Assembly (NCBI RefSeq): GCF_000379805.1
Contig: NZ_KB903534.1
Span: 50,722-114,721, forward strand
Direction of reading: 5' to 3'
Source of the DNA: Lewinella cohaerens DSM 23179
Lineage (GTDB): Bacteria; Bacteroidota; Bacteroidia; Chitinophagales; Saprospiraceae
DNA: 64,000 nucleotides
Shown here: positions 59,824 through 64,000 of the stretch, in pieces
Position numbering within the stretch: the stretch's first letter is position 1
Layout: each line of letters begins with the position of its first letter
Notes under the pieces: generated by a model
What the model was told of the DNA's origin: nothing
The model's database searches: none
The model's input: the letters and a program-made list of their open reading frames with translations, nothing else
Made by a program: the position numbers and the translations under genes

Positions 59824-60133
59824 CTAGCTATTTGGAGACGTATGATTTTTGTGTTTGTAGGTAATGGATGTTGTCGCTAGCAATAAGTTTGTTGCTGAAA
59901 GAGTGGTGTGTGTATGCATGAATGTATTTATACGATTGAGGTATATTTCGAATAAAATCAACAATACGCGTACTTATACCTTGCCTTACTAGATTTTCAA
60001 ATAGTAATCAAGTGCGGAAGGCAAGGCCTGGAGCACGCCGGATCCCGATTCATCGGGAGAGGAGGCCCAAAAGGATGGGCGGACCGAAGGGACAGACAGC
60101 CTGGTGCCCAGGAACGCAGGCAGGGCCCCAAAT
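59824..60133. other. 310-bp region with GC-rich repeat E4
   Basis: No gene. The left half is AT-rich promoter-like sequence of the methyltransferase gene; the right half is repeat copy E4. Confidence 0.65.
60011..60126. repeat. GC-rich structured repeat, copy E4
   Basis: A GC-rich block with the hairpin TCCCGATTCATCGGGA (60044-60059) and CCTGGTGCCCAGG (60100-60112). It looks like copies E1-E3 in composition, size and hairpin content but has less direct sequence match. It ends 7 bp before the gntP stop. Confidence 0.45.
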
Positions 60134-61477
60134 TTACACCATCGGATAAAGAACCACAATGACCACCAGTGCTGTTAAAGAAAGTAACACGGTCATCATC
60201 GACCAACTCCGTAGCGTCGTTGCTTCGTCCATGTGGAGGTATTCTTTTACCAGCCAGAATCCACTGTCATTGACGTGAGAGAGGGTGCTTGCTCCGGCGG
60301 CAATGCTCAGTACCAATAGTGCTAATTGAGGTGGGCTCAAGCCCAGTGTCGGGAGGGCAGGTGCAAGTAAGCCCGCAGCCGTAATCATAGCGACAGTTGC
60401 CGACCCTTGAAGAATGCGGATAAGTGCTGCCAGGATAAAAGCCAATAATGGCGGAAGCAGCTGGAACTGGAGGAAGACCTCGGCAAGAGAGGCTCCCGCG
60501 CCACTGGTGACCAACATTTGTTTGTAAACTCCGCCAGCACCGGTGATCAGGATGATCGCACCCGCAGGGGCTAATGCCTTGGTGGCCAGACTTTGTAATG
60601 CTTTGCTGTCTAGACCCCGCTTGGTTCCCAGATAGTAAAGTGCCAATAGACACGACAACAATAGCGCCACGTAGGGATGACCTAGAAATATGATGCCATC
60701 TGTGAGGACCGTGGAGGCCAAGACATCTGCCTTGGTCAGCATTGTCGTGAGGGTGTTGCCCAGAATCAAAATGATTGGTAATAGAATCAGCGTAAGTATA
60801 AGTTTGATGGGAGGTAGCTGTGCATCTTCCAGCTCTGGGCCGCCAAGAGGAGGGGCGGCAATAAAAAACTTATCTCCTACTCGCTTTCCCCACCATAGTC
60901 CGGCTACGGTAACTGTGGGGATGCCTACTGCAAAGCCTAGCATAATGACCCAGCCCAGTTCGGCTTGCAAAATATCTGCGACGGCGATTGGGCCGGGCGT
61001 AGGAGGTATAAAAGCGTGGGTAGTGGCCAAGCCAGCCAATAAAGGAATGCCGAAGTGGAGTAACGAACGCCCGGTGCGCCGACCCAAGGCGTAAACCAGT
61101 GGTACTAGAAGAACAAAAGCGACATCGAAAAAAACGGGGATAGCGACCAGAAAACCGGTAAGGACAAACGCCAAGGAGGCCCGTTTTTCGCCCAGGCGTG
61201 AAAGTAGAAACCGGGCCAGTGCTTGACTGCCCCCCGAATGTTCCAAGACTGCTCCCAGGATGGCTCCCAGGCCCACAATGGTGGCAACAAAACCCAATGT
61301 GCCGCCCATGCCAGTAGTGATGTTGGTGATGATTTCGGTAGTAGGAATACCTGCCGAAAGACCAAAGCCAATACTGGCGATCAGTAAAGCCAAAAAGGCG
61401 TTGAGCCGAAATTGTAGTACTAAAAGAAGAAGAAGCGCAATGCTGAAGAAAATAGCTATGAATAACTGGGCGGTCAT
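60134..61477 (-). CDS. gntP: Gluconate:H+ symporter, GntP family
   Basis: A 447-residue GntP-family permease with 12 to 14 hydrophobic segments. Characteristic FGLSAGIPTTEIITNITTGM near the start, HAFIPPTPGPIAVADILQAE in the middle and VNDSGFWLVKEYLHMDE near the end are present. Takes up gluconate or related sugar acids with protons. Pairs with the gluconokinase gene upstream on the same strand. Confidence 0.94.
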   Translation of the reverse strand: MTAQLFIAIFFSIALLLLLVLQFRLNAFLALLIASIGFGLSAGIPTTEIITNITTGMGGTLGFVATIVGLGAILGAVLEHSGGSQALARFLLSRLGEKRASLAFVLTGFLVAIPVFFDVAFVLLVPLVYALGRRTGRSLLHFGIPLLAGLATTHAFIPPTPGPIAVADILQAELGWVIMLGFAVGIPTVTVAGLWWGKRVGDKFFIAAPPLGGPELEDAQLPPIKLILTLILLPIILILGNTLTTMLTKADVLASTVLTDGIIFLGHPYVALLLSCLLALYYLGTKRGLDSKALQSLATKALAPAGAIILITGAGGVYKQMLVTSGAGASLAEVFLQFQLLPPLLAFILAALIRILQGSATVAMITAAGLLAPALPTLGLSPPQLALLVLSIAAGASTLSHVNDSGFWLVKEYLHMDEATTLRSWSMMTVLLSLTALVVIVVLYPMV

Positions 61478-61750
61478 ATAAGGAGTAGTCTAATCAAAAA
61501 GAATGGAAATTACGAAAATTAAAGGCACTAAGCTGGACTTTCTGCAAAAGTCCGTAGAGTGATAACCTTCGGTGATCGTCCTTTCAGTCCTCAGAGTTCG
61601 GCTCGCTTCGCGCGCCTATGGTACAGGGTACAGGGATCAGAAGACGCAGAAGGATGAATTCCCAACAAGGGCGTAGAAAAGCGAAAGTTAGAAATTAAAC
61701 GGTAGCTATCCTCCTTCAGTTTCAAATCCCTATACCTTTAATCCTTCTAC

Positions 61751-61774
61751 GACTTTCGGCGAATGCCGAAAGTC
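61751..61774. terminator. Perfect 10-bp hairpin between gntK and gntP
   Basis: GACTTTCGGC, loop GAAT, GCCGAAAGTC. No T-tract on either side; may attenuate or process the gntK-gntP transcript. Confidence 0.5.
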
Positions 61775-61784
61775 AAGCTAAGAA

Positions 61785-61823
61785 TTATGCAAAAAAATGA
61801 GTTGAGCCATTTTTTGTGCTGTT
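61785..61823 (-). repeat. Palindromic interspersed element, collapsed copy d
   Basis: TTATGCAAAAAAATGAGTTG then AGCCATTTTTTGTGCTGTTT match only the two outer ends of copies a-c, with the centre missing. It starts directly after the gntK stop codon. Confidence 0.6.
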
Positions 61824-61824
61824 T

Positions 61825-62313
61825 CTAAGTACTTGCCAGGACATCATCAACGATTTGATCGATGCTTTGATCAATGGAGACGATGAGTGCATTTTGGGGT
61901 TCCTCCAGTACTGCGAATTGAGAAGCAAGTAGGGCAGGCGGCATAAAATGCCCGGTGCGGGCTTGCATTCGGGCTGCGATCAGCTCGGGACTACCCTTGA
62001 GGTAAACGACTAAGGGAGGGGGGGAGAGGTCTTGTTCGAGGGTGTTGCGGTAGCTGGCTTTGAGTGCTGAACAGGCCAAAATAGCACCTTCTCCATTTTG
62101 ACTTTGCTTTTTGAGCAATGTGGACAGGGCCTCTAGCCAGGGCTGGCGATCGTCGTCATTGAGAGGGTGACCAGCGGCCATTTTTGCGACGTTGGCTTCG
62201 GGGTGGAAATCATCAGCATCGAAAAAAGGGAGGTGAGCACGTGTACTTAGAGCTTGGCCAATGGTACTTTTCCCACTGCCGGAAACGCCCATGATAAGAT
62301 AGATGGAAGGCAT
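61825..62313 (-). CDS. gntK: Gluconokinase
   Basis: A 162-residue gluconate kinase (6-phosphogluconate from gluconate and ATP). P-loop GVSGSGKS (8-15), the DADDFHPEANVAKMAAGHPL substrate motif (about 32-51) and NDDDRQPWL are diagnostic. With gntP it forms a gluconate uptake and use module. Confidence 0.95.
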   Translation of the reverse strand: MPSIYLIMGVSGSGKSTIGQALSTRAHLPFFDADDFHPEANVAKMAAGHPLNDDDRQPWLEALSTLLKKQSQNGEGAILACSALKASYRNTLEQDLSPPPLVVYLKGSPELIAARMQARTGHFMPPALLASQFAVLEEPQNALIVSIDQSIDQIVDDVLAST

Positions 62314-62372
62314 GATTGAACGGTTTATTCCCTTGATGAAGAGGAAAGATCGGGAGAATTTTTAAGAACCAC

Positions 62373-62380
62373 TATTTTTG
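62373..62380 (+). promoter_or_regulatory. Candidate Bacteroidota -7 box
   Basis: TATTTTTG, 70 bp before the GTG start of the HAD gene. Confidence 0.35.
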
Positions 62381-62449
62381 TCCAACTATAAAGCCCTTTG
62401 GCGGTTTTACCAATGATTATTTACTCCTACCTCCGAAGCAACAAAGCCC

Positions 62450-63145
62450 GTGAAGACATTTCTCCTTTTTGACATAGATGGAACCCTTCTTTTTTCTAAT
62501 TCTGTTGACAGCCAGTGTTTTGCTGAAAGCTACCAGGAGGTCTTTGGCGAATCTTTTCCCAGTATCGACTGGCGGCAATATCCGCATGTGACCGATCATG
62601 TTATTTTTAGGACTGTCTTTACCCGCCATTTTCAGCGGGCAGCTACGGATGAGGAACGGCAGCTTTTTGAAGATCATTACGTCAACCGCTTACAATTAGA
62701 GCGTGAAAAACAACCGGAAGCTTTTCAGGAAGTACCAGGTGCAAGTGATTGCTGGCGGCAGTTGGAACAAGATGACCGCTTTGTTCTAGGTATTGCTACA
62801 GGAGGTTGGCGGGCCCCAGCGCAGGTGAAATTACAGCATGTAGGGATTCATCCAGCGCCTCCTTATGCTGCTTATGCGGATGGAATGGAGCAACGCGACC
62901 ATATATTGCAGGCGGCAATTGATCTGGCGCGTGCTGCCCATGAGATCAGCCATGTGGTTTATATTGGAGATGCCATATGGGATGTTACAACGACGAAGCA
63001 AATGAACTTACCACTGATTGGCCTGCGTCGGCAGGGCGATGAGGAGGTATTGCGTCGAGAGGGGGTAAAAGTAGTATTGAGTAATTACCAAGACTTAACT
63101 GCTTTTCACCAAGCGGTGGATACTGTTTTGCTAGAACACCAATAA
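62450..63145 (+). CDS. HAD-superfamily hydrolase
   Basis: A 231-residue HAD hydrolase of the phosphoglycolate-phosphatase-like type: motif I FDIDGTLLFSNSVDSQC (nucleophile Asp), a helical C1 cap, motif II GIATGGW, motif III Lys near AQVKLQHVG and motif IV VVYIGDAIWDVTT. Starts with GTG. Substrate unknown. Confidence 0.9.
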   Translation: MKTFLLFDIDGTLLFSNSVDSQCFAESYQEVFGESFPSIDWRQYPHVTDHVIFRTVFTRHFQRAATDEERQLFEDHYVNRLQLEREKQPEAFQEVPGASDCWRQLEQDDRFVLGIATGGWRAPAQVKLQHVGIHPAPPYAAYADGMEQRDHILQAAIDLARAAHEISHVVYIGDAIWDVTTTKQMNLPLIGLRRQGDEEVLRREGVKVVLSNYQDLTAFHQAVDTVLLEHQ

Positions 63146-63161
63146 GGCTACCAGTAATAAA

Positions 63162-63194
63162 GGAAGCCGAAAACAAATTATGTTTTCAGCTTCC
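63162..63194. terminator. Bidirectional hairpin between convergent genes
   Basis: GGAAGC-c-GAAAAC, loop, GTTTTC-a-GCTTCC. Located 17 bp after the HAD gene and 58 bp from the end of the convergent T9SS cargo gene. Confidence 0.6.
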
Positions 63195-63251
63195 CTGTAT
63201 TGTGTGATCACGCCTTAAACGCTTCTACATATTATTGGCGAAAGCCACATA

Positions 63252-64000
63252 TTATTGCTTAATCACCTTGCCCGTCCATTGTTTTTGCCCGCTTTGCAAC
63301 TGCAAATAGTAGGTGCCGGCAGGGTAACTGTCAAGCTGTAATTGCTCATCCAACTGGGTGGTAGCTGGATAGTCTTGCTGCTGTAACAACTGGCCATTGG
63401 TATTAAACACTTTGAGTGTTAAGGCTAAAGAAGATTCCTCTGTACGGAGTTGTAAATTATACATTCCTTTGCTTACGGTAGGGAATACCTCTATTTGTGT
63501 AAACTCATCGGCAAGTTCCTCAACGGCTACATTTAGGAGCAGATTTTCCTGGTAGCCCCAGCCTGCGACCTCGGTAAATTCATTATAGGTAGCTCCTGTA
63601 AGAACATCTAAATCACCGTCGTTATCTAGATCACCCAGCATAGGCCAGAGGAACAAAGATGATTGCGGTTCTAATCCAAATGGATCGATGGCCACATCTG
63701 CAAAAGAAGGAGAGGTAGCGGTTCCTATGTTTTCATAATATTGATGAGAAACACTATAATCATAGTCGTCATAATATGGAGAACCCGCGAGGATATCCAC
63801 ATCGCCGTCGTTGTCGATATCGCCGAATTCTAGGAAGATGACGTCTTCAAAAGAAGTCGGTAGCCCAAAAATATCCCGTTGTACTGCACCAAAAGCAGGA
63901 GCGGTAGCAGTACCCGTATTTTCTTGAAACATGATGCCGTTTTCTTCAATATACTCACTGTAGTCGTAAAAAGCACTGAATAAATCGAGGTCCCCGTCAC
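63252..64000 (-). CDS. FG-GAP/VCBS repeat protein with T9SS sorting domain, 5' end outside window
   Basis: The frame stays open to base 64000 (the residues before Met63932 continue the repeat, DGDLDLFSAFYDYSEY), so the gene runs out of the window. The visible part has repeats with GDIDNDGDVDILAG and GDLDNDGDLDVLTG loops (calcium-type) and QENTGTATAPAF/YENIGTATSPSF segments, then a linker and a C-terminal type IX secretion sorting domain (about the last 75 residues: IEVFPTVSKGMYNLQL, LKVFNTNGQLLQQQDYP, YPAGTYYLQLQSGQ, TGKVIKQ). A surface-exposed or secreted protein. Confidence 0.9.
   Translation of the reverse strand, partial: DGDLDLFSAFYDYSEYIEENGIMFQENTGTATAPAFGAVQRDIFGLPTSFEDVIFLEFGDIDNDGDVDILAGSPYYDDYDYSVSHQYYENIGTATSPSFADVAIDPFGLEPQSSLFLWPMLGDLDNDGDLDVLTGATYNEFTEVAGWGYQENLLLNVAVEELADEFTQIEVFPTVSKGMYNLQLRTEESSLALTLKVFNTNGQLLQQQDYPATTQLDEQLQLDSYPAGTYYLQLQSGQKQWTGKVIKQ

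Larger units (their letters stand above)
61478..61824. other. 347-bp gap between gntK and gntP with hairpin and element copy d
   Basis: No gene. From right to left it holds the collapsed palindromic element copy d (61785-61823), which begins right after the gntK stop; the perfect hairpin GACTTTCGGC-GAAT-GCCGAAAGTC (61751-61774); and the leader of gntP, with a GC-rich patch (CGGCTCGCTTCGCGCGCC, about 61598-61615). Confidence 0.65.

Noticed and set aside
60690..61094. 134-residue + strand ORF.
   Set aside because: Antisense to the GntP permease gene.
1..64000. CRISPR array, tRNA, rRNA, phage or IS transposase genes.
   Set aside because: No direct-repeat/spacer array, no cloverleaf or rRNA signature and no transposase or integrase motif was seen by eye.

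Overview
The window looks like a chromosomal segment of a Bacteroidota bacterium, most likely a Saprospiria (Lewinella-like) relative. The signs are Bacteroidota -7 promoter boxes of the TAnnTTTG type, a mutY-ssb-gldE gliding/maintenance cluster, a type IX secretion C-terminal sorting domain, grasp-with-spasm RiPP genes with GG-type leaders, many SPII lipoproteins and moderate GC content. No rRNA, tRNA, CRISPR array, phage or transposase gene was seen. Placement to genus is an inference.

Region 1 (1-12,382) is a ribosomally synthesised peptide (RiPP) locus and the most interesting part. It opens with the C-terminal part of an ABC exporter (cut by the window edge), an HlyD adaptor and a small HTH regulator. 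Two grasp-with-spasm clusters then face each other tail to tail. Cluster 1 (+ strand) is: exported DUF6624-like protein, GG-leader precursor, ATP-grasp ligase, 64-aa small protein, SPASM protein. Cluster 2 (- strand, read from the right) is: exported DUF6624-like paralogue, lipoprotein, two GG-leader precursors, ATP-grasp ligase, 77-aa small protein, lipoprotein, SPASM protein. The second SPASM protein has lost three of the cysteines present in the first. Both clusters have a hairpin between precursor and ligase.

Region 2 (12,383-38,621) is mostly housekeeping and envelope genes: a secreted BNR/sortilin-like protein, thymidine kinase, peptide deformylase, RuvX/YqgF, a DJ-1/PfpI lipoprotein, a Tas-like aldo/keto reductase, a group II PLP decarboxylase, an MBL-fold hydrolase, a very large propeller/beta-barrel protein, RF1, a HAD phosphatase, an APH-fold kinase-like protein, a DUF2147 protein, an AraC regulator with two N-terminal carbohydrate-module-like domains and a 7-TM segment, and an AspT/YidE-type transporter.

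Region 3 (38,622-54,057) is a core-gene block: rplM-rpsI-rpsB-tsf, pyrH, a GH1 beta-glucosidase, a VapBC-type toxin-antitoxin pair, tgt-lptG/F, an ECF sigma factor, mutY-ssb-gldE and nadK.

Region 4 (54,105-64,000) has a secreted VCBS/FG-GAP lectin-like protein, a run of five small enzymes (cupin, cyclase, SRPBCC, DinB, haem protein), an aldo/keto reductase, a SpoU methyltransferase, a gluconate module (gntK-gntP), a HAD phosphatase, and a T9SS cargo protein cut by the right edge.

Between genes lie several families of palindromic repeats. One (copies at 2447, 19455, 45532 and a collapsed copy at 61785) keeps base-paired arms although the arm sequences differ between copies. Another is GC-rich and strongly folded (about 12,590, 16,190, 38,195, 60,011).
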